Shown: piece after piece, positions 25,658 through 35,018 of the stretch
How positions within the stretch are numbered: the stretch's first letter is position 1
Layout of the letters: each line of letters opens with the position of its first letter
Source: Verrucomicrobiota bacterium
GTDB taxonomy: Bacteria; Chlamydiota; Chlamydiia; Chlamydiales; SM23-39
Direction of reading: 5' to 3'
DNA length: 64,000 bases
Assembly (NCBI GenBank): GCA_018239895.1
Contig: JAFEGL010000003.1
Span: forward strand, 124,001 to 188,000
Made by a program: the position numbers and the translations under genes
The notes under the pieces: generated by a model
Database searches by the model: none
What the model saw: the letters and a program-made list of their open reading frames with translations, nothing else
What the model was told of the DNA's origin: nothing

Positions 25658-28339
25658 TTATTGGATTTCTCGTAACATCTCAATAACCCCGTTCAATTTG
25701 GGCGCAGATTCGTATAACTCTTGATATTCACTACTTAAATTGGCGAGTATTCTTTGAAAAAGAGAAAGTAAAGGAGAGTCATTCACTTGGGGCATACCTG
25801 GATTGTGAAACACAACCTCGGGATCTTCTGGCAAGCCCAAATCCTCAAGCTCTTTTTTTACGTTTTCCCATTTTTCACTCGAGCACAACCTAACCAGCCC
25901 CTGCAGCACATGAAACAGTCTTTTATCTTCGTCTCTCAAATCGTTGATATCTCCGCATCTCTTCAAAGCATCCTGACAAGCATTGTATGAATCGTTTTCA
26001 GTTTTTAGCATCTGTTCAAAAGAGTGTTCTGACCCATCATAAAGAGAGCTATTAAAAGTGATAGTCCTGCTGGGATTACCTTCCCAGAGCCGATAGCAGC
26101 CAGGAAAAGCGACCTCTGCAGGGGAAGACAATCCTTTGCCCATCTTCGTAGGTTCTCTTTTAGGTACTTGAACAAATTCTGGAGTCAATTGAAATGAATT
26201 TGTTCCTGGCATTCCCAAAATGGGGTCAATCAAAGATCCATAAAAAGCCTGAAGCAGAAATTCATTCGTATTAAATTCCAACGAATTCACTCTTGGATTA
26301 TAATAGATCTTATCAGCCTGACCAGGTAGAGAATAATCTTTTTCCTCTATATTTTCAGAATATAAATCAGGGGAAAAAGACCTAATAGTTAAAGGATCAA
26401 ATTTAGCAACGGTATAAATGGCGACATAATTGGTATAATCAATAAATGCATCTAATCCCAAAAAATTTGGGTCCTTCCTATAACGATCATATGTTGCCTT
26501 AAATATTATCTTAAGTTCACCAGTTTCGACGGAGAAATCATAAAATGGAACCAGAGTTCTCCCTTCTACTTGCATCACATATTTCTCAGCCTCCTTAATT
26601 CTATCTTCCATTTGCGTCATGAATTCCTCCGGGAAAATAAGAGGAACAGCCCCCCTTTTCACTCCAGGAATAACTCTACCATTCGATAAGGGTGCAAGAG
26701 GATTTCTTAAATCAAGAGGTTGCCCCTCAATCCTCTTTGTAATGCAACTCCGATACTCATCCAGCAAAAGCCTCAGACTTTGGTCATAGTTGGGTGGGGG
26801 GGAGCCCTGAGCTTCAATCGCATCAAGAATTTGAGGAGCTAAAGTTTGATTTCTTGAAATAAAAAGTCCATTTTGAGGGTCATCTACGATTGAAGTTATT
26901 GTCCCCAATGGAATTGAGAAATTTCCGTCATTATTTTCTTTAATCCATTTTATTTGCCTTGATTTCAAGTCGAAGACTAGTTGACTTTGCATAAATGCTT
27001 CTTCAACATATTTTCTGAGAATTCGGTGTTTTTGAGTTTTCTGGACCTCTACCACAGGTCTATCGGCCAGTTGCCGCACCGTTTGAATAGAACGGATTTC
27101 TCTTTTCCAAGTACGTTGCAACCATCTCTTGTCGACACCAAGCCATGCCGATTTAATTTTTGCATACCCTCTGACCATTTCATCCGCCAAAGGCGTCAAT
27201 TTAGCCCCAAAATCCCTTTGAGTAAACTGGCTTCTTAAATAGAATTTTTTAGATCCAACAATTTCTTTATCCCATTCAACTTTGCTTAAATAGAATCTAT
27301 TTATAATTGGCAACACCTCCCTCTTCCGATCTTCGTAAGGTTCAATATAAGATAAAATTTCACTCGCAAGTGCAAATCGAACCCTACGCCAATTAATAAA
27401 GACATCTATTATTTTATATTGACATTCAAATAACTCAGACATAAAAGTTTTCAAGGCAATACACGCAGCGATTAATTCACTCCTGTTCTTCAGAATCAAA
27501 TTTCTTACACGGCTATCGCCTGGATATGTAGCTAGCACTTTTTGAATCAATTGAAAAAAATGACGAACGGCATTTAATACTAAACAACAATTCGGAACTG
27601 GTTGTGGAACAAGCGCTTCAAGGCTTAACAAACGTGTGTAAAGAGTTGGATTTTCAACAGCTACATTGAGAGGGACTAAACGGGTGTATTCAATATTTTG
27701 TCCGCTTTTTTTAAGCTTATGAATACCATTTTCCAAAGAGCTATATACATAACTGAACCAAACGTTGATAATATTTTGCATATTTTCAATAGGGTGGCCA
27801 TTGAATAACCTGCTCATACTAGTATAAAAATCTCTTCTTTTTAACCTAGATTCATCTTCAAAATCTACATTAGAAGATTCCCAAAGTAGTTGTGCTGATT
27901 TTTCATTGAATTTCGATTTATTTATTGATACACAAAAGCGTTTTAAATCCTCTTCATCTTCTTGAGCGTTATTCTTCGGCAGCGAAGGATCTCCTATAGT
28001 AACTGGCTGAAATGTCTCAAACAAATGGACTGGATCAACAAGTGGCTGGGGGCTAATCTCGGATTTATGCTTACAAATAAATAAAGCAATCAAATCGTGA
28101 ACTACAACAATTATATTTCCTATTATCGGCACAAGAAGAACTATACATCTAAACATTGATTTACTCTGAATGTATTCGTAGAAGTATTTTTTTTGATTAA
28201 TTTTGGCACTTCTTTTCGATCCACACAATAGGACGGATATTGCAGCCGCATTCGTTGCAGAGCTTAAGAAAGGTATGTAGTCGCTATAGTTGAGAAATGA
28301 ATTACATACATTATTGCGAATATTTAAAGCTGAAACCAT
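25658..28339 (-). CDS. Large orphan with two N-terminal membrane helices, paralogous to the upstream giant
   Basis: I do not recognise this 893-residue family. It starts at the ATG preceded by AAGGAG, 11 bases after the stop of the giant gene. Residues 1-95 hold two hydrophobic stretches (about 21-40, YIPFLSSATNAAAISVLLCG; about 63-88, around VLLVPIIGNIIVVVHDLIAL) separated by a basic loop, the bilobed pattern seen in chlamydial inclusion membrane proteins. The rest is soluble. Residues ~365-893 are collinear with residues ~1060-1570 of the giant: FYLRSQFTQRDF / FYVHTEFTRNFP, KFDPLTIRSFSPDL / IFDPITVESFKPDL, NEFLLQAFYGSLIDPILGMPG / SEFLIQALYGSYAQNPLGLPG and LVRLCSSEK / LIRLCSGEE. No catalytic motif was found. 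Strongly AT-rich (17 of 60 G+C at 26341-26400). Confidence 0.75.
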   Translation of the reverse strand: MVSALNIRNNVCNSFLNYSDYIPFLSSATNAAAISVLLCGSKRSAKINQKKYFYEYIQSKSMFRCIVLLVPIIGNIIVVVHDLIALFICKHKSEISPQPLVDPVHLFETFQPVTIGDPSLPKNNAQEDEEDLKRFCVSINKSKFNEKSAQLLWESSNVDFEDESRLKRRDFYTSMSRLFNGHPIENMQNIINVWFSYVYSSLENGIHKLKKSGQNIEYTRLVPLNVAVENPTLYTRLLSLEALVPQPVPNCCLVLNAVRHFFQLIQKVLATYPGDSRVRNLILKNRSELIAACIALKTFMSELFECQYKIIDVFINWRRVRFALASEILSYIEPYEDRKREVLPIINRFYLSKVEWDKEIVGSKKFYLRSQFTQRDFGAKLTPLADEMVRGYAKIKSAWLGVDKRWLQRTWKREIRSIQTVRQLADRPVVEVQKTQKHRILRKYVEEAFMQSQLVFDLKSRQIKWIKENNDGNFSIPLGTITSIVDDPQNGLFISRNQTLAPQILDAIEAQGSPPPNYDQSLRLLLDEYRSCITKRIEGQPLDLRNPLAPLSNGRVIPGVKRGAVPLIFPEEFMTQMEDRIKEAEKYVMQVEGRTLVPFYDFSVETGELKIIFKATYDRYRKDPNFLGLDAFIDYTNYVAIYTVAKFDPLTIRSFSPDLYSENIEEKDYSLPGQADKIYYNPRVNSLEFNTNEFLLQAFYGSLIDPILGMPGTNSFQLTPEFVQVPKREPTKMGKGLSSPAEVAFPGCYRLWEGNPSRTITFNSSLYDGSEHSFEQMLKTENDSYNACQDALKRCGDINDLRDEDKRLFHVLQGLVRLCSSEKWENVKKELEDLGLPEDPEVVFHNPGMPQVNDSPLLSLFQRILANLSSEYQELYESAPKLNGVIEMLREIQ

Positions 28340-28350
28340 AACACTACTCC

Positions 28351-31300
28351 TTATATACTTTGTAAATTTGCACGGTAATAAAACCCATCCCAATCGAAAA
28401 TTTCAACGTGCTCATTCTCTCGATTACCATAAGACCCCATCAACTCATATTGACTTCCCACGCTACCTCTATAAAGCAAAGCAGATTTGTTAAAGAGTTG
28501 ACAGGCAATAGCTATCTCTATTTTTGAAAGAGTGTTCTCATCATTTAGACAAGTGCTTAGATAGCAATCCAAGAATTCATATTTATTGATAAATTCAAGG
28601 CAAATAATCCCTTTCTTTTGCATATCAGAGGTTGCATTCCACGCGTCGATCAGAGGCAAAATACTTCTAGGTAAAATCGAATGAAAATACATGAAACGAG
28701 AATCTCGCTGATTGTTTAAAAAATTCTCAACAAACTCAACTAAATGTGGGTCGATTGATGGTTTTAACCTTTCATACTTAGCTCGGAAGTGTTCTACATA
28801 TGTTTCTCTACAATCTCTCATTTGGTATACTCCATCAACACTGCTTCCTAAAAGGGCATGTAGGGCGCTAGCTCCGCTTGAAGCAGTATTAAAAAGATGA
28901 AAAATCTTTTTTTGCTTCCTAAATTCAAGTGTAACTGTTTCGACAGAAGTCGGTTCGTAAAAAGAAGAGAAAGAATCGATTAAAAGTTTTTCATTCCCAT
29001 CTTCAGACATATAAGCAAGAGGCTTCGTCGTTATATTTAGGCCTGATGATCCTTTTAACCAATCGATGACGTTAAGCAGGTTTCCCTGAACTTGAGCCAG
29101 TTTGCGCACAAACTCGCTCGGCCTTTCGAGAATATTTTCAGAAAATTCATGCAATCTGTCTTGTGATAAGGGAGCTAATTCACCCAACTCATGCAGAGTC
29201 TGCAGTCTATCAGGTGCAAAAAGTTCAAAATCATGCTCGAGACTATATTGAGTCCTTTCAGCTTCTTCGCCAGAACAAAGTCGAATCAACGTTTTTAAAA
29301 GATTGTATTTGCGTATATATTCAACTTCTAGAACGCCGGTCTCGCTTCTATGTTTATCGATCGCTTGAATCACTTGGATATAATCCACTGAGGGTTCAGA
29401 GACAATTGAGTTTCCTACAAACTGTTGATCTTGAGATTCAGGAGTTTTGTATTGAGAGTGATAAATGATCATTCTATCAGGATAATGTCTCCAAAGTTCA
29501 TAAAGTCCCGTAAAAGGCATCTCATTGGGGACTACAGGCCCATGTGGGAGGCGAAAGCTATTCGCTCCTGGAAGACCTAAAGGATTTTGCGCATAAGATC
29601 CATATAGAGCTTGAATTAAAAATTCACTGGGATTGAATGGTTTATCAGATGTCAAATCAGGTTTAAATGATTCAACAGTAATAGGATCAAAAATTGCAAG
29701 TCTAAATTTCGCAAAATCGTGTGGTTCCTGATGAGAAGGTGATACTACCTGCAAATGCAATATTAGCTCTCTCGTTCTTACAGAAAATTCGTACCTAAAC
29801 ATATATTTATGACCAGGCAAACTGTCAAAAAGATGAAGCGGAGGATTTAAATTTTTAGAAATATGAGCGATCAGTTTCCGAGGCAGGACAATCGGCACTT
29901 CACTTGGGTTGATGCTTCCAACAATGAATCCCTGATCTAGAACATGAAGGGGACTGCTTCTTGGGTCGATGCGTTGCCCCTGGATAAGAATGTCGAGAGC
30001 TAACCGATAACCTTTTATCAAATCTTCAAGAGACTGTCGATATTCAGCATAAGGAACGCCTTGAGTTGCACGGATGCTCTGAATGACGTTATCATCAAAA
30101 CCTTGATTTGAATGTAGTTCATATTTAGTTGTTGAATCTTCTACAACGAATCTAGCTAAAGAAACATCATGATTCTTCATTTGAGATCGCCAGACAATTT
30201 CCCTGTTTTTGAGATCCATTCCTAAATGATAAGTTTTTGCCTTCAGTTTTTTAAGTCCATCCTCCTGCGATTTAGAACTCCCAACTCTAAGATCTCTCAC
30301 TGCCCTTTGGAACACTTGCATTTCACTTTTTTCAGAAGGTCTAAGTAACATTTCAGGACTTTGCATAGAAGACCAAGTCTTGGAGAAAAATTCTGAATAT
30401 TGTTTGCTATGAATCCAATCGTTGGATTTCCCAGCCCACCAGAATCCAAGGCTGAAAACTTTGCATAATTTGTAATTTGTTCCGATTTGAAAATGTCTTT
30501 TATATGCTGGCTCCAAGGCGCTCTGAAGCTTTCTCATCCTGGCTGGAAAGTTACGTGTAAATTCTGTGTGCACATAAAATTTCTGGTCGGCAGATAGATT
30601 TCTAAGAACTTCCCAATCAAACCCCCGAACTGTCGCGCTGGTGTCATTCGAAGCATATCTATGGTAAGGAACCTGATGAATCTGCTGAAACATTCTACGT
30701 TTTAAAATATCAATTTCTTTAATAATGTCAGGAATTTTACTACTTAATACTCCAATTGAATTAAACTGAACTACCATTCTATTGCATATTAAAGATAAAT
30801 CTAACCTCAATTTTTTATTGTTAAGGATATATTCTAATCCTTCTGAATCCTTTAACCTCATCAACATTTCAAAAAGTTGGGCACATATCATGAGTGTTTG
30901 GTGCAGATTGGGCGTACTAGCCTCTCCCAGAGCATGCCCTAAAGTTTGAACAAAGATATCAAGTTTATCTGGGCTTAACTTTGACAACAAATCTAAAACA
31001 AGGCTGTTCGCTGTGATCGAACTTATTTTAGTCGACAGGTCAAAATCAAATTCACTTAAAACATTTTGCAATTTATTTATATTGGGATCAACTGGCACTC
31101 TTTTTTCGGGAGATGGATCTTTTTCATCACTTTCAAATTCATTCTGCTTAGGCCTTCGTCCTCTCCTCAATCCACTGCCCCAAATACTTAAAAATTTATT
31201 GCGATTTGTGGCATCTAACATTTCCCATTTGCTAACAGAATCATCAATTTCCTTTTGTGCATGTTCTCTCCGATTTTCATTTTTAAATTCTTCAATTTGA

Positions 31301-33759
31301 TGGCTAAGAAATGAAGTTGAACGTGCCAGCAGCTCCCTAAGCTCAATAACCCTTTTCTGAACATCCTCCTGAAGTTCCTCAATTCGCTTATCTAAAGCTT
31401 CACGTATGCTTTTGTCCAATTCAACAAGTCGCTTATTAATCTCCTCAAAAAGAATTTGATAAGGCGATTTCTCTTTTTCCTTCACACACATCGCTCTGAT
31501 AGCATTGATTAGCTGGACCCCTGCTAGAACAAGGCTTATAGCTGGATTGATGAAAGAGGCAATGCCTAAGCCTATCTCTGCGACGGACATCGCGACATTT
31601 GGTTTGTAATTCTTGATTAATTCCAGAGCGCTCGGAACTCCCACTGTTATCCAATAGCGAGCTTGATGGAACAGCTGATACCCAGCACTTAGGGCCTCAA
31701 TTGCATGCCCTTGATAGCCGCAGGCTAAAGCCAGTTGGTGAATATTGCCTAGCAATTCTCCCATTGTACGCCGCTCAAAAGCTGTCGCTTCTTCATAAAG
31801 CCTGATTGCAGCCTGGACTTCGTTCATGGTTTTACTTCTATTTTCTGATGCACTTGAAAAGAATTGCGTGCTCACTTTGATAATCGACCAAACAAATTTT
31901 CGGTATGGTTCAGATTCCCGAGCTTCACTTAAAGCGTTCTGATTCTTATTTAGTTCATCCTTGTAAACCTCCATTTCATCTTTTTGTTGTTGAATAATAA
32001 TTTCATTGCTTAGTAGTTGAACCCCTAAATTCGCTCGTTCAGACTGCTTTTTGTTGACTTTATCTTCGATTTTGACCCTTTTTTCTTTCTTCTGACCCCG
32101 TTTTTCAAGTGTCAGCTGCACCTCTTCTGATTCCAATTTGGCGATTTCTTTTTTATCACGATCAACTTCCTGTTCTTTCTCCTGTATGAGAGCATGACGC
32201 CGATCTATTTCGTTTTGGAGAACTTTTACGCCGTCCGACAAGAGCTGTATTTGAGAAGATGGTTCAATTTGGTAGGGATCTTGGGATATTTCGCTTACCA
32301 TTCTAACTACAGCTCGAGTATTCATTTCCCTGCCTGCGTGGTTAGTTTCAGCAAGTCTGCCCAGTTCTTGCTGCGAGTTCAAATTTCTTTGTAAATTTCG
32401 AGACTGTATTGAAATTCTTTTATCTACTGCGTTAGATTCTTTTGTATATGCGTAATGCAAAATTGTCTCGGCTACTGAGGCGGTAATGCTAGAGACGATT
32501 CGCCAATCGGGACTGAGCGAACCAATTGTCTCAATAGTCTTACAAAGAATTTGAAGCTTCCGATATTTCTTACCGATGGATCTCTGAAGATGCAGCAGCT
32601 CACGGTATTTTTCTAACTGAAGGCCATTTTCATTGCGCAGTTTGGTAAATTGCTTTCTTATTTCAGCATCTACGTCCTGTCCGTGCCCCAGCGATTTTAT
32701 CAGCCTTTGCATTTGAATTTGATAGCACTTACTCAATTCTCGGATTTCATCTATTACATGTCTTCCAGCTCTCGGGTGCCTATGCATTTCTACAGTGTGG
32801 AGCAGGGCTGCGTAGTTAGTCCCCCTTTGCACTCCACTTATTTGATCTTGAGCCAAATTTTCTTGGCGTTCAATATCTTGAGCTTCATGGTTAAGTTCTG
32901 TTAATCGCCTATTTTCATTTGCTGCTTGATCCATCAAAATCTGCAGTTTGGAAGCCATTGCTCGTGTAGCTCTGTCAAATTGCTCCATAAATACTTTGGA
33001 TCTTTCAGCGCTTGCTATCATCTCGGCTCTTGCATTCAGATCCTGGTTTAAGGGATCAAGAGCTCGAAGAGTTAATTGAATTTCGCCTGACTCCAATTGA
33101 TCGCAAAGCTGCTGGGTCGCATTCCAGCTTCTCTCAGATGTGTTCAATGAATTTTGGAATTGATCCCATGTTGCATTTTGAAAATAAGGCTCGAATTGAT
33201 CGACTCCATGACCTCCGCGTCCTAATACAAAATGATTATTTATATCTGCTCTTGGATCCCCAGTCAGAGCCATATCCATGATATTCAATACATCGCCTGA
33301 TGTAAGAAAACTAATGTGCGAACCTTCAGTACAGGCTTTGTGTCCATTAAAAATGACCCGAGCAACATCTTGGGTTTTGCGAACAGCCAGAGCCGGGGGC
33401 GTTCCGCCTGAATGGGCTGTAAATAATTCAATTTTTGAATTATGCAATCTTTCCCAAGCATCAAATTGCTTCTCAAACGTTCTTATGCTGGGGTTGAATG
33501 CTCCAAACATTTGATGCCATATATTTCCCAACCAGTGGTGCCACTTGTCAGTGCCTTGAAAGGCAACTGATAACCGCCCTTCATTTCTTACCAAAATACA
33601 CTTCCAGCCACGGACTGAGCATTCATCAAGAACTTCCGCATTTGGGTATTGTCGTCTCAAAAAACCATTGCAACTTTTAAGATTAGGTTCATAAGAAGCT
33701 TGAGTGATTGCCAAACAGAATCCTGGAGTCTCTTTAGGAATGATCTTGCCCATATGCAC
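28351..33759 (-). CDS. Giant orphan: lipase-like N-terminus, coiled coils, shared module, OTU-like C-terminus
   Basis: 1802 residues from GTG 33759 (ATG at 33753 is equally possible). Domains by eye: residues 1-200 resemble a class 3 lipase, with VAFQGTDKW (65-73), the nucleophile region TAHSGGTPPALA (Ser117), SGDVLN (Asp156) and GGHGVDQF (His184) as a possible triad. 240-640 is dominated by charged coiled coil (RQENLAQDQ, KEQEVDRDKKEIAKLESEE). 721-757 is a hydrophobic hairpin (AEIGLGIASFINPAISLVLAG), then another coiled coil to ~840. ~1060-1570 is the module shared with the downstream gene. The last 190 residues look OTU-like: SSGASALHALLG has Ser1631 where a catalytic Cys is expected, and the end is HVEIFDWDGFYY, with Tyr at the usual His. 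No export signal seen. Function is unknown; a secreted effector is an inference. Confidence 0.75.
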   Translation of the reverse strand: MHMGKIIPKETPGFCLAITQASYEPNLKSCNGFLRRQYPNAEVLDECSVRGWKCILVRNEGRLSVAFQGTDKWHHWLGNIWHQMFGAFNPSIRTFEKQFDAWERLHNSKIELFTAHSGGTPPALAVRKTQDVARVIFNGHKACTEGSHISFLTSGDVLNIMDMALTGDPRADINNHFVLGRGGHGVDQFEPYFQNATWDQFQNSLNTSERSWNATQQLCDQLESGEIQLTLRALDPLNQDLNARAEMIASAERSKVFMEQFDRATRAMASKLQILMDQAANENRRLTELNHEAQDIERQENLAQDQISGVQRGTNYAALLHTVEMHRHPRAGRHVIDEIRELSKCYQIQMQRLIKSLGHGQDVDAEIRKQFTKLRNENGLQLEKYRELLHLQRSIGKKYRKLQILCKTIETIGSLSPDWRIVSSITASVAETILHYAYTKESNAVDKRISIQSRNLQRNLNSQQELGRLAETNHAGREMNTRAVVRMVSEISQDPYQIEPSSQIQLLSDGVKVLQNEIDRRHALIQEKEQEVDRDKKEIAKLESEEVQLTLEKRGQKKEKRVKIEDKVNKKQSERANLGVQLLSNEIIIQQQKDEMEVYKDELNKNQNALSEARESEPYRKFVWSIIKVSTQFFSSASENRSKTMNEVQAAIRLYEEATAFERRTMGELLGNIHQLALACGYQGHAIEALSAGYQLFHQARYWITVGVPSALELIKNYKPNVAMSVAEIGLGIASFINPAISLVLAGVQLINAIRAMCVKEKEKSPYQILFEEINKRLVELDKSIREALDKRIEELQEDVQKRVIELRELLARSTSFLSHQIEEFKNENRREHAQKEIDDSVSKWEMLDATNRNKFLSIWGSGLRRGRRPKQNEFESDEKDPSPEKRVPVDPNINKLQNVLSEFDFDLSTKISSITANSLVLDLLSKLSPDKLDIFVQTLGHALGEASTPNLHQTLMICAQLFEMLMRLKDSEGLEYILNNKKLRLDLSLICNRMVVQFNSIGVLSSKIPDIIKEIDILKRRMFQQIHQVPYHRYASNDTSATVRGFDWEVLRNLSADQKFYVHTEFTRNFPARMRKLQSALEPAYKRHFQIGTNYKLCKVFSLGFWWAGKSNDWIHSKQYSEFFSKTWSSMQSPEMLLRPSEKSEMQVFQRAVRDLRVGSSKSQEDGLKKLKAKTYHLGMDLKNREIVWRSQMKNHDVSLARFVVEDSTTKYELHSNQGFDDNVIQSIRATQGVPYAEYRQSLEDLIKGYRLALDILIQGQRIDPRSSPLHVLDQGFIVGSINPSEVPIVLPRKLIAHISKNLNPPLHLFDSLPGHKYMFRYEFSVRTRELILHLQVVSPSHQEPHDFAKFRLAIFDPITVESFKPDLTSDKPFNPSEFLIQALYGSYAQNPLGLPGANSFRLPHGPVVPNEMPFTGLYELWRHYPDRMIIYHSQYKTPESQDQQFVGNSIVSEPSVDYIQVIQAIDKHRSETGVLEVEYIRKYNLLKTLIRLCSGEEAERTQYSLEHDFELFAPDRLQTLHELGELAPLSQDRLHEFSENILERPSEFVRKLAQVQGNLLNVIDWLKGSSGLNITTKPLAYMSEDGNEKLLIDSFSSFYEPTSVETVTLEFRKQKKIFHLFNTASSGASALHALLGSSVDGVYQMRDCRETYVEHFRAKYERLKPSIDPHLVEFVENFLNNQRDSRFMYFHSILPRSILPLIDAWNATSDMQKKGIICLEFINKYEFLDCYLSTCLNDENTLSKIEIAIACQLFNKSALLYRGSVGSQYELMGSYGNRENEHVEIFDWDGFYYRANLQSI

Positions 33760-33788
33760 TCGGTTGTAAATTTTTTATGAGTCGAGTG
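33757..33788 (-). promoter_or_regulatory. Inverted repeat over the start region of the giant gene
   Basis: On the message the sequence CACTCG (33788-33783) can pair with CGAGTG (33762-33757), a 6-bp stem with a 20-base loop. The 3' arm holds the GAGTG that is the only plausible ribosome site before the ATG at 33753 and contains the alternative GTG start. A closed stem would hide both. The remaining gap to 34016 is AT-rich with no gene; I see no convincing promoter pair. Confidence 0.35.
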
Positions 33789-34016
33789 TTGTAAAAGAAA
33801 CATTGATTTCATATCAACACGATTTTTTAAAATGATTTATTGATATTAAATATTATTTAATTCCATAAAATTTGCGGGCAAATTTTAAACGTTTGATTTA
33901 CAGTACGTTCCGCAATTTTCTGCTTTACCACTCACCTCCTCATTCCTTCATCTCGCATTTCTTTTGGTAAAAATTAAAATAATCATTTATCATTTTTGAC
34001 TCTTCAAGGAGTGGAC

Positions 34017-34400
34017 ATGGAAAATGATCTTCCCGATACAATCATAGCGGCGGCAATTGAGGTGCAAAGGCTTTTGGGAGGGCCGGGACTCCTCGAGACC
34101 GTTTACGAATCGGCGCTTTGCCAAGAACTCATCATGCGAGGCCTTCATACGGTGAGACAGGTTCCAATTCCTGTTCTGTACAAGGGAGCACCGGCCAGAG
34201 AGCCACTCTTTCTAGATCTACTTGTGGAAAACCAACTTATCATCGAAGTGAAGGCGACTGGCAAAGATTTTCCCATCTATCAGGTCCAACTATTTACGTA
34301 TCTTCGGCTCACTGGCATTAGGTTGGGCTTGCTGATCAATTTCGGGAAAGAGCAGGTGGAACATGGCATCAGCCGAGTCATAAATGATGGGTTTGTGTAA
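34017..34400 (+). CDS. GxxExxY family protein (PD-(D/E)XK-like)
   Basis: A 127-residue protein from the ATG preceded by AAGGAG. The name-giving motif GLLETVYESALCQEL lies near residue 25, and the nuclease-like core LFLDLLVENQLIIEVKA near residue 66 contains the expected D...ExK pattern. Family members are widespread, including in environmental chlamydiae, and are predicted nucleases of unknown role, often beside mobile or island DNA. Here it borders the AT-rich island. Confidence 0.88.
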   Translation: MENDLPDTIIAAAIEVQRLLGGPGLLETVYESALCQELIMRGLHTVRQVPIPVLYKGAPAREPLFLDLLVENQLIIEVKATGKDFPIYQVQLFTYLRLTGIRLGLLINFGKEQVEHGISRVINDGFV

Positions 34401-34412
34401 AATTGCGTCGTT

Positions 34413-35018
34413 ATGATTGAGCTGTTGGGTTTTGCGCTGATTAACTTGCTGGGGGCGATGAGCCCCGGGCCTGATTTTGCCATCGTGGTCAGATATGGTT
34501 TGACGGGGTCGAGAAGGGCGGCCATCTTGGCCACGGCCGGGATTTCTGTGGCCATCTTGATCCACGTCTTCTATTGCGTGGCTGGGATCGTCTTTTTGAT
34601 TCAGAAATATGAGGCTCTGTTTTCGCTTTTGCAGTTTGGCGGAGCTGCCTATCTGGCTTATTTGGGCTTGAAATTGATTAAGGCGGGGATGGGGAAGGCT
34701 GGGAAAATGGATCCTGCTAAGATCCACCATAGAGCGTTTAGAGATGGGTTCGTCACAAATTTGCTCAACCCGAAAGTGACTTTGTTTTTGCTGAGCTTGT
34801 TTGCCCAGTTCGTCACGCCAGAAACCTCTTTTGGACAAAGGATTGCTTTTGGCGCCACGATTCCGATCGTGACTTTTGGCTGGTTTTCGTTTCTCTCTTG
34901 CATGCTGACCCATCAGAGATTTGTGCCGCATCTGCAGAGGTATCAGCAGATTTTCATGACGGTGATGGGAGCGGTGCTACTGGCATTGGCTGGCTGGGTT
35001 ATCTTCAACGCATGCTGA
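34413..35018 (+). CDS. LysE/RhtB family amino-acid exporter
   Basis: A 201-residue inner-membrane protein with six hydrophobic segments. The family start GFALINLLGAMSPGPDFAIVVRYGLTGSRRAA contains the conserved PGPD motif near residue 17 (sequence given only in part: AMSPGPDFAIVV), and FRDGFVTNLLNPKVTLFLLS is the second signature. Exports lysine, homoserine, threonine or similar; which one is unclear. Begins 12 bases after the GxxExxY gene and overlaps the convergent TolC-like gene by 42 bases. Confidence 0.9.
   Translation: MIELLGFALINLLGAMSPGPDFAIVVRYGLTGSRRAAILATAGISVAILIHVFYCVAGIVFLIQKYEALFSLLQFGGAAYLAYLGLKLIKAGMGKAGKMDPAKIHHRAFRDGFVTNLLNPKVTLFLLSLFAQFVTPETSFGQRIAFGATIPIVTFGWFSFLSCMLTHQRFVPHLQRYQQIFMTVMGAVLLALAGWVIFNAC

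Noticed and set aside
34017-34400. GxxExxY gene as part of a restriction or toxin system
   Set aside because: No methylase, antitoxin or partner gene is adjacent, and the neighbour is a LysE exporter.
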